From the NCBI GenBank assembly GCA_021208685.1, contig JAJOJJ010000011.1, positions 1 through 64,000 of the forward strand: a stretch of DNA of 64,000 bases, in the 5' to 3' direction. The number at the start of each line of letters is the position of its first letter. Position 1 is the stretch's first letter. The notes beneath the pieces were generated by a model that worked only from the letters and a program-made list of their open reading frames with translations, did no database searches and was not told where the DNA came from. The translations under genes and the position numbers were made by a program. Shown here piece by piece: positions 45,313 through 56,335 of this stretch. Source of the stretch: Saccharospirillaceae bacterium (GTDB lineage Bacteria > Pseudomonadota > Gammaproteobacteria > Pseudomonadales > Oceanobacteraceae).

Positions 45313-46209
45313 TTATTCCGAAGCCGGAAGTTCGCGCCGGTGGTCATGGCTGGTCTGTAAATGATAATGCTGCTGCGCCCAGTCGGGGTGTTTATAGAGG
45401 ATTCTTAAATCCTTGTAGCGCCATACATCTTTAAACATATCAACCCAGTCGTGTACCTGCAGATAGAACGGGTTGTACGGCTTTTCCGGCATGCGGGTGA
45501 CGCCGTATTTGATCTCGCCCGCCTCCTCTTCTGAACGGAAAGTACCGAACAGTTTGTCCCAGAGAATAAAAATCCCGCCGAAGTTGGTATCAATCTGTTT
45601 CGGATTGCTGCCGTGATGCACGCGGTGGTGTGACGGGGTATTCATGAATTTTTCCAGCCAGCCAAGTTTGCGCACCTGCTCGGTATGCAGAAAAAACTGG
45701 TAAACCAGATTGCCTTCAATGGCGAGCAGAACCCAGTTTTTGTCAAAACCGATCAGCGCCGCCGGAATCCACCAGAACAGCCAGCTGCCGGACAGGGCGA
45801 AGGTAAAGTTCTGGCGCAGCGCGGTGGAAAAATTCATATGTTCGGAGGAGTGGTGCGTTACGTGCACATTCCAGAACCAGCGGACTTTATGCATCAGGAC
45901 ATGATTAATGTAGAAACAAAAATCAATAAAAACGATCAGTGCCAGCACGCTGAGAACAGACAGCTCCGGGTTCCATTGCAGGCCGTAGTCGTACACCCAT
46001 AAATAGAACGCCTGAATAAACAGCGCGATAGCAATACCGTCGACCAGTTTGTAAGAAAAGCCGGTAGTCAGATTGGCAAGCGTTTCACGCAGATGATAAA
46101 CGCCGGTTTTACCCTGACGACGGGTGTACCAGTATTCCGCCAGCATAACGCTGAGAAACAAACCGCCGAAGGCGACGACAAAAAACAGGGCGTGCAGAAC
46201 ATCTTGCAT
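45313..46209 (-). CDS. Fatty acid hydroxylase/sterol desaturase family membrane protein
   Basis: A 298-residue di-iron membrane oxygenase family protein. The start is the ATG at 46209 with AGGAG upstream; the open frame extends 45 residues into the shared promoter region. About four membrane segments are seen. The His motifs are HVLMH, HVTHHSSEH and HHRVHHGSNP. Such proteins hydroxylate or desaturate lipid substrates, but the substrate is unknown. It is divergent from an AraC-type regulator with a direct-repeat operator candidate between them, so it is probably that regulator's target. Confidence 0.85.
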   Translation of the reverse strand: MQDVLHALFFVVAFGGLFLSVMLAEYWYTRRQGKTGVYHLRETLANLTTGFSYKLVDGIAIALFIQAFYLWVYDYGLQWNPELSVLSVLALIVFIDFCFYINHVLMHKVRWFWNVHVTHHSSEHMNFSTALRQNFTFALSGSWLFWWIPAALIGFDKNWVLLAIEGNLVYQFFLHTEQVRKLGWLEKFMNTPSHHRVHHGSNPKQIDTNFGGIFILWDKLFGTFRSEEEAGEIKYGVTRMPEKPYNPFYLQVHDWVDMFKDVWRYKDLRILYKHPDWAQQHYHLQTSHDHRRELPASE

Positions 46210-46267
46210 AGGGTGCTCCTTATTATTGTTGTATGCCGTCAATGTACGTGGCTGGCTTGATTCTGAA

Positions 46268-46303
46268 TTGACATTTTCTGCCGTTGTTTTGACAATCTCT
46301 GCC
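46268..46303 (+). promoter_or_regulatory. Direct-repeat operator candidate for the AraC-type regulator
   Basis: Two 15-bp half-sites, TTGACATTTTCTGCC at 46268 and TTGACAATCTCTGCC at 46289. They match at 13 of 15 positions and are exactly 21 bp apart, two helix turns, the classic arrangement of AraC half-sites. They lie between the divergent start codons, 59 bp from the hydroxylase start and 34 bp before the regulator start. Confidence 0.6.
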
Positions 46304-46336
46304 AAGTGAGTGGGGATTGCTGATGGGAGTATCGCG

Positions 46337-47332
46337 ATGACCATGCTGGCGCAATTGCAGGTAAGCGGAGATCTGGCGGGGTTGGTGCGGGACTTTTTAC
46401 AGAGGGAAGACGATATCCATTGTGATTTGTACGCTTATTTACGGGGCTTTGCTGCGGATCGTCGTATCAGCTTCAGTCTGTGGTGGGAGTTGCTTGATCG
46501 CCTGCAGCAACGCTACCCAGGACGTCATATCGGCCTTGAGCTGGGTCAGCTGGTACGGCCTGAATTTGTCGGAGTGTTGGGCTATTTGTTGTTATCGAGT
46601 GAAACCGTGGCCAACGCGCTGCAAGGCTTTCAGCGTTATCAGCGCCTGCTGCATGATGGTGACCGCGCAACCGCCAGCTTGCAGGATGGTTGTCTGCGTC
46701 TGAGCTGGACAGCCGACTACGGTCCGTCATCAAGGCTTTCCGATGAGGTGCTGGTGGTGGGCATGCTGACCTTTATCCGTCAGATTACAGGCCGGTCTGA
46801 CTTAAGTCCGCAGGCGGTACATTTCTCCTTTGCTGAACCTTCTGTTGTAAAACCCTATGAGCAGGTATTGGGTTGTCCGGTTTTTTTTCAGCAAACGCAG
46901 ACGGCAATCCTGATTGAACCCGAGTATCTGGCGCTTCCGGTCAATAACCACAATGCCGGTTTAAAGCAATTGCTGGAGCAGCAGGCTCAGGCATTAATGG
47001 ATGTGCTGCCGCAGACCGAAAGCTTTGTGCAGAGCCTGCGTACGGCACTGCTGAAAGCCTTGCAGAGTGGTGAGCCTACCTCGCGTTGTGTTGCCCGCTT
47101 ACTGCATCTGTCTGAGCGTACATTATTCCGTCGTCTGGAAGAGCATCAGCTGGCCTTTAAAGAGGTGCTGGCGCAAACGCGCATGCAGCTGGCAAAGGAA
47201 TACCTGAGTGAAGGAAGACTGACCCACAGCGAAATTGCATTGCTGTTGGGGTATTCCGAGCAGAGTGCCTTCAGCCGGGCCTTCAGGCGCGAAAGCGGAT
47301 TCTCGCCGCGCCAGTGGTTGTGCCAGCGCTGA
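46337..47332 (+). CDS. AraC-family transcriptional regulator
   Basis: A 331-residue regulator. The N-terminal part (about residues 15-200) matches the arabinose-binding-like domain of the ArgR/OruR/PchR-like AraC subfamily (RYPGRHIGLELGQLVRPEFVG). The C-terminal double HTH has CVARLLHLSERTLFRRLEEH and SEIALLLGYSEQSAFSRAFR, followed by the FSPRQW signature. The start is the ATG at 46337 with GGGAG seven bases upstream. It is divergent from the hydroxylase gene, so it probably senses a lipid-like effector and controls it; the effector is not visible from sequence. Confidence 0.86.
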   Translation: MTMLAQLQVSGDLAGLVRDFLQREDDIHCDLYAYLRGFAADRRISFSLWWELLDRLQQRYPGRHIGLELGQLVRPEFVGVLGYLLLSSETVANALQGFQRYQRLLHDGDRATASLQDGCLRLSWTADYGPSSRLSDEVLVVGMLTFIRQITGRSDLSPQAVHFSFAEPSVVKPYEQVLGCPVFFQQTQTAILIEPEYLALPVNNHNAGLKQLLEQQAQALMDVLPQTESFVQSLRTALLKALQSGEPTSRCVARLLHLSERTLFRRLEEHQLAFKEVLAQTRMQLAKEYLSEGRLTHSEIALLLGYSEQSAFSRAFRRESGFSPRQWLCQR

Positions 47333-47446
47333 GGTTCCGGGCCTGAGAAACACCGCGGTTTACAGCGCCCCGCGTGGTCTGTAGAGTACGTCCTCTTTTA
47401 AATTCATGTGGCCTGTCGTGGGGGCCACCACTGACAAGGATCTGAT

Positions 47447-49378
47447 ATGCCTGTTATTACCCTTCCTGATGGTTCCAAACGCGAATTCGCCCAGCCGGTA
47501 ACACTGCTGCAGGTGGCTGAAGATATTGGCCCCGGCCTGGCAAAAGCAACGGTATGTGGCCGTATTAATGGCCAGCTGGTGGACGCCTGTGAACTGATCA
47601 CCGAAGACGCGAATATCACACTGATCACTGGTCGCGATGACGAAGGTCTGGACGTAATCCGTCACTCCTTTGCGCATCTGGTCGGACATGCGGTAAAGCA
47701 GCTGTACCCAACAGCAAAAATGGCAATCGGTCCTGTTATTGATAACGGCTTTTATTACGACATCGAGTTCGAACGTCCTTTTACACCGGAAGACGTAACC
47801 GCTATCGAAAAACGCGTGGGGGAACTGATCAAGAAAGATTACGACGTCATCAAGAAAATGACGCCCATAAAAGAAGCGCGCCGTGTGTTTGTTGACCGTG
47901 GTGAAGACTATAAAGTTGAGCTGATTGACGACCTGATCCAAAAAGGCGAAGAGGCTGTTGGCCTGTATCATCACGAAGAATACATCGACATGTGCCGCGG
48001 CCCGCACGTGCCTAATACCCGTGTAATGCGTGTATTCAAACTGATGCGCGTATCGGGCGCTTACTGGCGCGGTGATTCACAGAACAAGCAGCTGCAGCGC
48101 ATTTACGGCACTGCCTGGAACGACAAAAAAGATCTGAAAGCCTACATCACCCGTATCGAAGAAGCGGAGAAGCGCGACCATCGTAAGCTGGCCAAGCAGC
48201 TGGATCTGTTCCACCTGCAGGAAGAAGCACCGGGTATGGTTTTCTGGCACCCGAATGGCTGGACTATCTGGCAGGTGCTGGAACAGTACATGCGTAAAGT
48301 ACAGCAGGATGCCGGGTATCAGGAAATCAAAACCCCGCAGGTGGTGGATCGCTCACTGTGGGAAAAATCCGGCCACTGGGAACACTACGGCGATGCCATG
48401 TTCACCACTGAGTCCGAAAAGCGTACTTACGCTGTGAAACCGATGAACTGCCCGTGTCACATTCAGGTGTTCAATCAGGGGCTGAAAAGCTACCGTGACC
48501 TGCCGCTGCGCCTGGCAGAGTTTGGTTCCTGTCACCGTAACGAGCCGTCCGGTGCGTTGCACGGCATTATGCGCGTGCGCGGTTTTACACAGGATGATGC
48601 GCACATTTTTGTATCGGACAAACAAATCCGTCAGGAAGCCTCTGACTTCATCAAACTGACACTGGCGGTTTATAAAGACTTCGGTTTTGATGCGGTCGAA
48701 ATGAAACTGTCGACCCGCCCGGAAGGACGTATCGGCGATGATTCTCTGTGGGATCAGGCTGAGGCGGCACTGGAAGATGCACTCAATGATGCCGGGCTGG
48801 AGTGGGAGCTGCAGCCGGGAGAAGGTGCGTTCTATGGCCCTAAAATCGAATTCTCACTGCGTGATTGCTTAAATCGCGTCTGGCAGTGTGGTACTGTGCA
48901 GCTCGATTTCATGCTGCCAGAGCGTTTGGGTGCCCAATATGTCGATGAGGATGGTGAGCGCAAGACGCCAGTCATGCTGCATCGTGCGATTTTGGGCTCG
49001 TTTGAACGGTTTATCGGTATTCTGATCGAGCACTATGCAGGGGCGATGCCGCCATGGCTGGCACCGCAGCAGGTGTCGGTTCTCAATATCACCGATAATC
49101 AGGGAGAATATTGTCAGAATCTGGCTCAAAACCTGAAATCAAAAGGCTTCCGGGCCGTTGCGGACTTGAGAAACGAGAAGATCGGCTTTAAAATCCGCGA
49201 GCACACTTTGCACAAGGTACCCTACCTGTTGGTTGTAGGGGATAAAGAAGTAGAAGCAAACACCGTCGCTGTGCGTACCCGTAAAGGTGAAGACCTGGGT
49301 GTAATGAGCATCGATGCCTTTACAGATCTGTTAGAAGGCAGCATTGCACAGCGCGGGCGGTTTGGAATGGAGAACTGA
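47447..49378 (+). CDS. thrS: Threonyl-tRNA synthetase
   Basis: Class II aminoacyl-tRNA synthetase of 643 residues. It has an N-terminal TGS domain ([14 protein letters not shown]) and an editing domain with [14 protein letters not shown] and [11 protein letters not shown]. The catalytic core has the zinc-binding [10 protein letters not shown] and motif 2 [20 protein letters not shown]. The C-terminal anticodon domain ends GRFGMEN. GACAAGGA upstream serves as ribosome binding site. It begins the conserved translation operon. Its TGA overlaps the non-AUG start of infC. Confidence 0.97.
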   Translation: MPVITLPDGSKREFAQPVTLLQVAEDIGPGLAKATVCGRINGQLVDACELITEDANITLITGRDDEGLDVIRHSFAHLVGHAVKQLYPTAKMAIGPVIDNGFYYDIEFERPFTPEDVTAIEKRVGELIKKDYDVIKKMTPIKEARRVFVDRGEDYKVELIDDLIQKGEEAVGLYHHEEYIDMCRGPHVPNTRVMRVFKLMRVSGAYWRGDSQNKQLQRIYGTAWNDKKDLKAYITRIEEAEKRDHRKLAKQLDLFHLQEEAPGMVFWHPNGWTIWQVLEQYMRKVQQDAGYQEIKTPQVVDRSLWEKSGHWEHYGDAMFTTESEKRTYAVKPMNCPCHIQVFNQGLKSYRDLPLRLAEFGSCHRNEPSGALHGIMRVRGFTQDDAHIFVSDKQIRQEASDFIKLTLAVYKDFGFDAVEMKLSTRPEGRIGDDSLWDQAEAALEDALNDAGLEWELQPGEGAFYGPKIEFSLRDCLNRVWQCGTVQLDFMLPERLGAQYVDEDGERKTPVMLHRAILGSFERFIGILIEHYAGAMPPWLAPQQVSVLNITDNQGEYCQNLAQNLKSKGFRAVADLRNEKIGFKIREHTLHKVPYLLVVGDKEVEANTVAVRTRKGEDLGVMSIDAFTDLLEGSIAQRGRFGMEN

Positions 49379-49923
49379 TCATCAGACGCGATAACAGAAA
49401 GGGCGGCCGTCAAGACAATCGAGCTGCCATTAACGATCAAATTCGTGCAACCGAGGTACGTTTGATCGGCGCCGATGGAAGCCAGGTTGGTATCGTCAGT
49501 ATTGAAGACGCTTTGCGTATGGCGGAAGAAGCAGCTCTGGATCTGGTACAGATTTCAGATGGCGATCCGATTGTATGTAAGGTGATGGATTTCGGTAAGA
49601 AGCTTTACGAAGAGAAAAAGCAAAAAGCCGAAGCTAAAAAGCGCCAGCATCAGGTCCAGATCAAGGAAATGAAATTCCGTCCGGGCACTGAAGAAGGCGA
49701 TTACCAGATTAAATTACGAAATCTGGTACGTTTCCTTGAGGGTGGTGATAAAGCGAAAGTGTCTCTGCGCTTCCGCGGCCGTGAAATGGCTCACCAGCAT
49801 ATCGGGATGGAGTTGATGAAACGCATTGAAGAGGACCTGAAGGAACTCGGCTCTGTGGAACAACACCCGAAGCTGGAAGGCCGTCAAATGGTGATGGTCA
49901 TCGCCCCGGGTAAGAAGAAGTAG
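49378..49923 (+). CDS. infC: Translation initiation factor IF-3, non-AUG start
   Basis: IF-3 of 181 residues, which keeps ribosomal subunits apart and proofreads initiator tRNA. No ATG lies near the true N-terminus: the conserved start region [20 protein letters not shown] follows tandem ATC codons at 49378 and 49381, with GGAG at 49369-49372. An internal ATG at 49462 would remove the conserved N-terminal domain start. Use of ATT or ATC for infC is known in bacteria and lets IF-3 repress its own synthesis. The core [20 protein letters not shown] and [20 protein letters not shown] are clear. Confidence 0.93.
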   Translation: MIRRDNRKGGRQDNRAAINDQIRATEVRLIGADGSQVGIVSIEDALRMAEEAALDLVQISDGDPIVCKVMDFGKKLYEEKKQKAEAKKRQHQVQIKEMKFRPGTEEGDYQIKLRNLVRFLEGGDKAKVSLRFRGREMAHQHIGMELMKRIEEDLKELGSVEQHPKLEGRQMVMVIAPGKKK

Positions 49924-49948
49924 TCTGGTTCCTAAATGAATCACATAA

Positions 49949-49969
49949 CCCCGGCTTAATGCCGGGTTT
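49949..49969 (+). terminator. Hairpin in the rpmI leader
   Basis: Stem CCCGGC-ttaat-GCCGGG followed by TTTA, between infC and rpmI. It may be a weak terminator or part of the leader structure through which ribosomal protein L20 controls rpmI-rplT. The short T tract argues against strong termination. Confidence 0.5.
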
Positions 49970-50053
49970 ATGCGTTCTACCGACTGCTCGTTATGGCAGG
50001 TGTTATACAGGGTCTTAGTTTCTGTATGCACCATAACCTTTTGGAGTAACACA

Positions 50054-50248
50054 ATGCCTAAAATCAAAACTAAGAGCGGCGCAGCCAAGCGCTTCAAGAA
50101 GACCGCGAACGGCTTCAAACACCGTTGTGCGTTCCGTAGCCACATCCTGACCAAGAAAAGCACCAAGCGTAAGCGTCAGCTGCGCGGTATGTCTCAGGTT
50201 CACGCCTCTGACATCAAGCTGGTAGCTCGCATGCTGCCTAACCTTTAA
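50054..50248 (+). CDS. rpmI: 50S ribosomal protein L35
   Basis: A highly basic 64-residue ribosomal protein, [20 protein letters not shown] at the start and [16 protein letters not shown] at the end, both canonical. The start is the ATG at 50054 with TTGGAG upstream; the frame open upstream of it is not coding. It lies between infC and rplT as in most bacteria, with a 21-bp gap to rplT. Confidence 0.96.
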   Translation: MPKIKTKSGAAKRFKKTANGFKHRCAFRSHILTKKSTKRKRQLRGMSQVHASDIKLVARMLPNL

Positions 50249-50269
50249 TCGGTATTCAGGAGATAAACT

Positions 50270-50623
50270 ATGGCTCGTGTAAAACGTGGTGTGATCGCTC
50301 GTCGTCGTCACAAAAAAATTCTGAAGCAGGCTAAAGGTTACTACGGCGCCCGCAGCCGTGTATTCCGTGTAGCTAAACAAGCTGTGATCAAAGCTGGTCA
50401 GTATGCTTACCGCGACCGTCGTCAGCGTAAGCGTCAGTTCCGTCAGCTGTGGATCGCGCGTATCAACGCCGGTGCTCGTATCAACGGTCTGTCTTACAGC
50501 AAGTTCATCAACGGCCTGAAAAAAGCCGCTGTTGAAATTGACCGTAAAGTACTGGCTGATCTGGCGGTTAACGAAAAAGCAGCGTTTGCGGCTCTGGTTG
50601 AAAAAGCCAAGTCCAGCCTGTAA
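50270..50623 (+). CDS. rplT: 50S ribosomal protein L20
   Basis: A 117-residue ribosomal protein needed early in 50S assembly. It begins [20 protein letters not shown] and contains [16 protein letters not shown] and [20 protein letters not shown], all canonical. AGGAG precedes the ATG. L20 also represses rpmI-rplT translation in other gammaproteobacteria by binding the leader. A terminator separates it from pheS. Confidence 0.97.
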   Translation: MARVKRGVIARRRHKKILKQAKGYYGARSRVFRVAKQAVIKAGQYAYRDRRQRKRQFRQLWIARINAGARINGLSYSKFINGLKKAAVEIDRKVLADLAVNEKAAFAALVEKAKSSL

Positions 50624-50683
50624 TTTCACCGCTTAGCCGGAAAACGGTAATGGTCAGTGTGTAACCTCTGACCAACGCCTGCG

Positions 50684-50730
50684 AAATAGGGGATGAGCTT
50701 AGGTAATCTAGGTGATTCCCCTATTTTTTT
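50684..50730 (+). terminator. Terminator/attenuator between rplT and pheS
   Basis: The long hairpin AAATAGGGGA...TCCCCTATTT with a 23-nt loop is followed by T7. It lies 33 bp upstream of pheS. No Phe-rich leader peptide is visible between rplT and the hairpin, so it looks like a terminator with read-through rather than a translated attenuator of the E. coli pheM kind. Confidence 0.8.
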
Positions 50731-50750
50731 GTCAATCTGACGTCAATTGA

Positions 50751-51767
<1,017 letters not shown>

Positions 51768-51793
51768 TCGCTTATTACAGGATTTAGTACAAC

Positions 51794-54202
51794 ATGAAAT
51801 TCAGCGAACAATGGTTACGCGAGTGGGTGCAGCCGGCTGTCAGCACTGAAGAACTGGCCGCTCAGGTAACGATGGCAGGCCTCGAAGTGGACGGCGTAGA
51901 AGCCGTTGCCGGTATGTTCTCCGGCGTTGTGGTGGGCCAGGTGGTCAGCCGTGAACAACACCCGGATGCCGAAAAGCTCAGCCTGTGTCAGGTGACCGAC
52001 GGCAATGAAACCTTCCAGATTGTGTGTGGTGCGGCAAACGTCCGTACCGGCCTGAAGATTCCTTTTGCCAAAATCGGCGCCCTCTTACCCTTAAAAGATG
52101 GTCCCGGCGACTTTAAAATCAAGAAAGCCAAACTGCGTGGCGTCGAATCCTTCGGCATGCTGTGTGCCGAAGCCGAGCTGGGCATGGCCGAAAGCTCTGA
52201 TGGTCTGATGGAATTACCGGAAGATGCACCGGTTGGTGCCGATTTCCGCGAATACATGAACCTCGACGATGCCATCATCGAAGTCGATCTTACCCCTAAC
52301 CGTGCGGACTGCCTGAGCATAGCGGGTCTGGCACGTGAAGTGGGTGTGCTGAACAAAGCCGATCTGACCGAGCTGGTGATCAACCCGGTACAGCCAACCA
52401 TTGATGATACGCCAGTCATTGAAGTATCGGCGGCTGAGCAGTGCCCGCGCTATCTGGGCCGTATCGTCAAAGGCGTGAACGTGAAAGCTGTTACCCCTTT
52501 GTGGATGGTGGAAAAGCTCCGTCGTAGCGGTATCCGCTCCATTGACCCGGTGGTTGATGTTACCAACTACGTGATGCTGGAGCTGGGTCAGCCAATGCAT
52601 GCGTTCGATCTGAAGCAAATTGACGGTGGTATCCGTGTGCGCATGGCGGAGCAGGGCGAAAAACTGACCCTGCTTGACGGTCAGGACGTTGCACTGAACG
52701 CCGATACCCTGGTGATTGCTGACCACGCCAAGCCGCTGGCCATCGCTGGCGTTATGGGTGGCGAACACTCCGGTGTCGCGGATGATACTCAGGATCTGCT
52801 GCTCGAAGCGGCCTTCTTCGCGCCGCTGGCGATTGCGGGTCGGGCCCGGAACTATGGTCTGCATACCGATTCATCCCACCGTTTTGAGCGTGGCGTCGAT
52901 TACAATCTGGCGGCCAAAGCCATGGAACGTGCTACGGCACTGTTGATGGAAATCTGTGGTGGTCAGCCAGGCCCTGTGGTGGAAGTCGCCAATGAAGCGC
53001 ATCTGCCAAAAGCCCCGACCATTCACCTGCGTCGTGCCCGTGCTGAGCTGATTCTCGGTCTGAAGCTGGCCGATGAAGAAATTGAAGACATCCTTACCCG
53101 TCTGGGCATGCAGTTGACGGCAACCAGCGATGGCTGGGATGTGGTTGCACCAAGCTACCGCTTCGATATGGCAATTGAACCCGATCTGATCGAAGAGCTG
53201 GCGCGGATTTACGGCTACGAGCGTCTTCCGGTACGTCTGCCAGCAGCAGCATCACCGCTGGCGAGGGTGGCTGAAAACCGCCTGAGCATGGGCGATCTGC
53301 GCCGTCATCTGGTGGCCCGCGGCTATCAGGAAGCCATTACCTATAGCTTTGTTGAACCTCAGCTGCAGAAATCCATGGACCCTGAGCAGGCACCGATTGC
53401 ACTGCTGAATCCTATTTCGGCAGAAATGTCGGTAATGCGTACCGATCTGCTGGCCGGTCTGGTTCAGGCCGTGAGCTACAACCTGAAACGTCAGCAGTCA
53501 CGGGTTCGCCTGTTTGAAACCGGTCTGCGCTTTGTACCACAGGCCGATGGTCAGCTGGATCAGATTCCGACACTGGCTTTTGCTCTCACTGGCAATCGTC
53601 TGCCGCAGTCCTGGGCTGATACGGATGCGAATGTTGATTTCTTTGATGCCAAAGGCGATGTTGAATCGCTGCTGGCGCGTACCGGCACACTGAACAGCTA
53701 CCGTTTTGTCACGGCTGAGCATCCGGCTTTGCATCCGGGCCAGACCGCACGCATCGAAAAAATCGGCGTTGATGGTCAGTGGCAGCAAGTCGGTGTGATG
53801 GGAGCGCTGCATCCGAGTCTGCAGAAGCCTCTGGGGGTTAAGCAGGCGCTGTATCTGGTGCAACTGGATCTGGCGGCTGTGCGTGATATTGCGATTCCGG
53901 ATTTCTCCGAACTGTCGAAATTCCCGGAAATGCGCCGGGACCTGGCTCTGGTTGTCAGTCAGGATGTTCAGGTGGATCAGGTTTTACAGGCAATCCGTGC
54001 GAAAGCAGGGGATTACCTGACAAAGCTCAACCTGTTTGATGTTTATGTCGGCAAAGGCATTGATCCTGATAGAAAAAGTCTCGCTTTGGGGTTGACCTGG
54101 CAGCATCCTTCGCGCACATTAACTGATGAAGAAGTGAACGATTCTGTTTCATCAGTACTGGCTCATCTTAATGAGAGCTTGGGAGCAACGCTAAGGGGTT
54201 AG
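51794..54202 (+). CDS. pheT: Phenylalanyl-tRNA synthetase beta subunit
   Basis: A beta subunit of 802 residues, close to the usual 795. It has an N-terminal tRNA-binding OB domain ([20 protein letters not shown]), then the B3/B4 editing domain ([20 protein letters not shown]), B5, and a C-terminal anticodon-binding ferredoxin-like domain ([12 protein letters not shown]). It edits misacylated Tyr-tRNA-Phe and binds the tRNA. The stop is one base before the ihfA start, so translation is likely coupled. Confidence 0.96.
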   Translation: MKFSEQWLREWVQPAVSTEELAAQVTMAGLEVDGVEAVAGMFSGVVVGQVVSREQHPDAEKLSLCQVTDGNETFQIVCGAANVRTGLKIPFAKIGALLPLKDGPGDFKIKKAKLRGVESFGMLCAEAELGMAESSDGLMELPEDAPVGADFREYMNLDDAIIEVDLTPNRADCLSIAGLAREVGVLNKADLTELVINPVQPTIDDTPVIEVSAAEQCPRYLGRIVKGVNVKAVTPLWMVEKLRRSGIRSIDPVVDVTNYVMLELGQPMHAFDLKQIDGGIRVRMAEQGEKLTLLDGQDVALNADTLVIADHAKPLAIAGVMGGEHSGVADDTQDLLLEAAFFAPLAIAGRARNYGLHTDSSHRFERGVDYNLAAKAMERATALLMEICGGQPGPVVEVANEAHLPKAPTIHLRRARAELILGLKLADEEIEDILTRLGMQLTATSDGWDVVAPSYRFDMAIEPDLIEELARIYGYERLPVRLPAAASPLARVAENRLSMGDLRRHLVARGYQEAITYSFVEPQLQKSMDPEQAPIALLNPISAEMSVMRTDLLAGLVQAVSYNLKRQQSRVRLFETGLRFVPQADGQLDQIPTLAFALTGNRLPQSWADTDANVDFFDAKGDVESLLARTGTLNSYRFVTAEHPALHPGQTARIEKIGVDGQWQQVGVMGALHPSLQKPLGVKQALYLVQLDLAAVRDIAIPDFSELSKFPEMRRDLALVVSQDVQVDQVLQAIRAKAGDYLTKLNLFDVYVGKGIDPDRKSLALGLTWQHPSRTLTDEEVNDSVSSVLAHLNESLGATLRG

Positions 54203-54203
54203 C

Positions 54204-54509
54204 ATGACCGCTTTGACCAAAGCAGAACTGGCAGAAAAACTGTTCGAAGATCTTGGTCTCAACAAGCGCGAGGCGAAAGATATGGTGGATCTCTTCTTTG
54301 ATGAGATCCGCGATAGCCTGAGCCGTAACGAGCAGGTGAAGTTGTCGGGATTCGGCAACTTCGACCTGCGTGATAAGCGTCAACGACCGGGTCGCAATCC
54401 AAAAACGGGTGAAGAAATACCAATTTCTGCCCGTCGTGTCGTGACCTTTAAACCAGGTCAGAAACTCAAGGTTCGGGTAGAGGCATATGCTGGAACCCAG
54501 CCACAATAA
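54204..54509 (+). CDS. ihfA: Integration host factor alpha subunit
   Basis: A 101-residue DNA-bending protein of the HU/IHF family. The N-terminal helices are [20 protein letters not shown]. The beta-ribbon arm reads [20 protein letters not shown], including the Pro that inserts between base pairs. It follows pheT by one base as in E. coli and Pseudomonas, and its 3' end overlaps the MerR-like gene by 23 bp. Confidence 0.96.
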   Translation: MTALTKAELAEKLFEDLGLNKREAKDMVDLFFDEIRDSLSRNEQVKLSGFGNFDLRDKRQRPGRNPKTGEEIPISARRVVTFKPGQKLKVRVEAYAGTQPQ

Positions 54510-54855
54510 CGAACTTCCCCCCATCCCCGCCAAACGCTATTTCACCATCGGTGAAGTGAGCGAATTGTGCGATGTGAAACCTCATGTTCTGCGTTACTGG
54601 GAACAGGAATTTCCGCAACTCAGTCCGGTAAAACGTCGTGGTAACCGCCGCTATTATCAGCGTCAGGATGTTATTCTGGTGCGTGAAATCCGTGCATTGC
54701 TGTATCACGAAGGCTACACCATCGGCGGCGCCCGTCAGCGTCTGAGTGAAGAGGGTGAATCCAATGCGGTGGCGATGGATCAGGCATTGGTCAAAAACAT
54801 GATTGCTGAGCTGAAAGAACTGGCGGACTTACTCAGTCAGGATGATGGTTCCTGA
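54487..54855 (+). CDS. MerR-family transcriptional regulator
   Basis: A 122-residue regulator with an N-terminal winged helix ([20 protein letters not shown] at residues 19-38, then [20 protein letters not shown]) and a short dimerisation helix. It lacks an effector-binding domain. This gene sits after ihfA across gammaproteobacteria; its targets are not defined. It overlaps ihfA by 23 bp, implying coupled translation, and lies 99 bp before tRNA-Pro. Confidence 0.88.
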   Translation: MLEPSHNNELPPIPAKRYFTIGEVSELCDVKPHVLRYWEQEFPQLSPVKRRGNRRYYQRQDVILVREIRALLYHEGYTIGGARQRLSEEGESNAVAMDQALVKNMIAELKELADLLSQDDGS

Positions 54856-54952
54856 GACCTTTCTCATTTTAAAAAAATCTTTAACTTTTCAGTGGGTTAA
54901 GTATACTTGAACGCGTTCTTAAGCGGCTTTTCAGCTCGTTTCTGAACATGTG

Positions 54953-55030
<78 letters not shown>

Positions 55031-55047
55031 ATTTCAGAATTCCGATA

Positions 55048-55080
55048 AAAAGGCCAGTCAGCGATGACTGGCCTTTTTTG
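55048..55080 (+). terminator. Terminator after tRNA-Pro
   Basis: Hairpin AAAGGCCAGTCA-gcga-TGACTGGCCTTT with T6, a near-perfect 11-bp stem, 18 bp after the tRNA. It can also act on the minus strand for the convergent ABC transporter operon. Confidence 0.92.
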
Positions 55081-55130
55081 CTTTTACCGGGTGAAACGAT
55101 ATTTTTACCCGCCGTTATTTTCCCCCACCT

Positions 55131-56327
55131 TTACTCATCCCTCAGCGCCTCAATCGGACTTAATTTAGCCGCCTGCCACGCCGGGCCCATACCGGCCATT
55201 AAGCCAATCAGGGCGGAAAATATCAGGGAAATCATCAGGTACAGCGGGCTGGGTTGTATGGGGAAATCTGGCATGATTAAACCGGTGATGGCGAGCAGGG
55301 CGAGGGCGCTGAGCATACCGGCGAGGGCACCGATAACCGATAATAAAACGGCTTCGCCAAGAAACAGGCTGAGCAGTTGCCGGCGTGAAATGCCAATGGC
55401 GCGCAGCAGGCCGATTTCCGGCGTGCGCTCGCGTACGTTGGTGGTCATGATGGTGAAAATACCGACGCCACCCACGAGTAATGAGATGGAGCCCAACGCG
55501 GCAACGCCCATGGTCAGCACCGATAAAATGCTGTTCAGGCTTTCCAGCATTTCGTCCTGGGTGACGATGGTAAAATCTTCCTGTCCGTGGCGCTCAATCA
55601 GGCGCTTACGCACAATGTCGCGCATATTGTCTGAGGTGGTGGCGGCGGAGAATACTACGTCCACTTCCATTAATCCTTCGCGGTTAAACAGCGTCAGCGC
55701 GCGGTCGGCGGGAATATAGACCATGTCGTCGAGGTCGAAGCCGAGCATGGTGCCTTTGGGTTTCATTACACCAATCACGCGAAAGCGCTGGCCACCAACA
55801 CGGATAAACTGCCCCAGCGCGTTGCTGCCTTTAAACAATTCCTGCCAGACCTTATGACCGAGGACGACAAACGCGCGTGAATTACCGCCCTGGGTCTCGG
55901 GCAGAAAACGCCCACTGGCCAGCGGAAAATCCCAGGCCTGCACCATGCTGGGCGTGGTGCCATAAATATCGGTGTTGCGTACCCGCTCACCAAACTCAAT
56001 CGGGCCGGTGCCCTGCACGCTGGCGACCACGTGCTCGGCGTAGGGCAGGTTAATCAGGCTGCGGTAATCGTCCATGGTCAGCAGGCGCACCGAGTTAAGC
56101 ACGCCGCCCATGCCGGAGGTGTCGTTCTTACCCGGACTGACGGCAATAATGCGGGTGCCGAACTGCGAGAAGTTGTCCATAACGTAGCTGCGCACTCCTT
56201 CACCCAGTGACGTCAGCAGGGTCACGGCGGCAATACCGATGGCGATGCCTAACGCGGTGAGCAGGCTTTTCAGCGGGTTGTAACGCACCGAGGAAAACAC
56301 CAGATGTAACCAGTCAGCACTGTGCAT
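55131..56327 (-). CDS. ABC transporter permease, MacB/FtsX-like (second permease)
   Basis: A 398-residue permease with one N-terminal membrane segment (LKSLLTALGIAIGIAAVTLL), a large periplasmic MacB-like domain, and three C-terminal segments (VAALGSISLLVGGVGIFTIM; the LFLGEAVLLSVIGALAGMLS region; the last one near LIFSALIGLMAGMGPAW). EIGLLRAIGISRRQLLSLF is a family signature. The start is the ATG at 56327 with AGGAGG upstream; the long upstream open frame overlaps the other permease and is rejected. It is the last gene of the adaptor-ATPase-permease-permease operon. Confidence 0.86.
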   Translation of the reverse strand: MHSADWLHLVFSSVRYNPLKSLLTALGIAIGIAAVTLLTSLGEGVRSYVMDNFSQFGTRIIAVSPGKNDTSGMGGVLNSVRLLTMDDYRSLINLPYAEHVVASVQGTGPIEFGERVRNTDIYGTTPSMVQAWDFPLASGRFLPETQGGNSRAFVVLGHKVWQELFKGSNALGQFIRVGGQRFRVIGVMKPKGTMLGFDLDDMVYIPADRALTLFNREGLMEVDVVFSAATTSDNMRDIVRKRLIERHGQEDFTIVTQDEMLESLNSILSVLTMGVAALGSISLLVGGVGIFTIMTTNVRERTPEIGLLRAIGISRRQLLSLFLGEAVLLSVIGALAGMLSALALLAITGLIMPDFPIQPSPLYLMISLIFSALIGLMAGMGPAWQAAKLSPIEALRDE

Positions 56328-56335
56328 TGGGCCTC

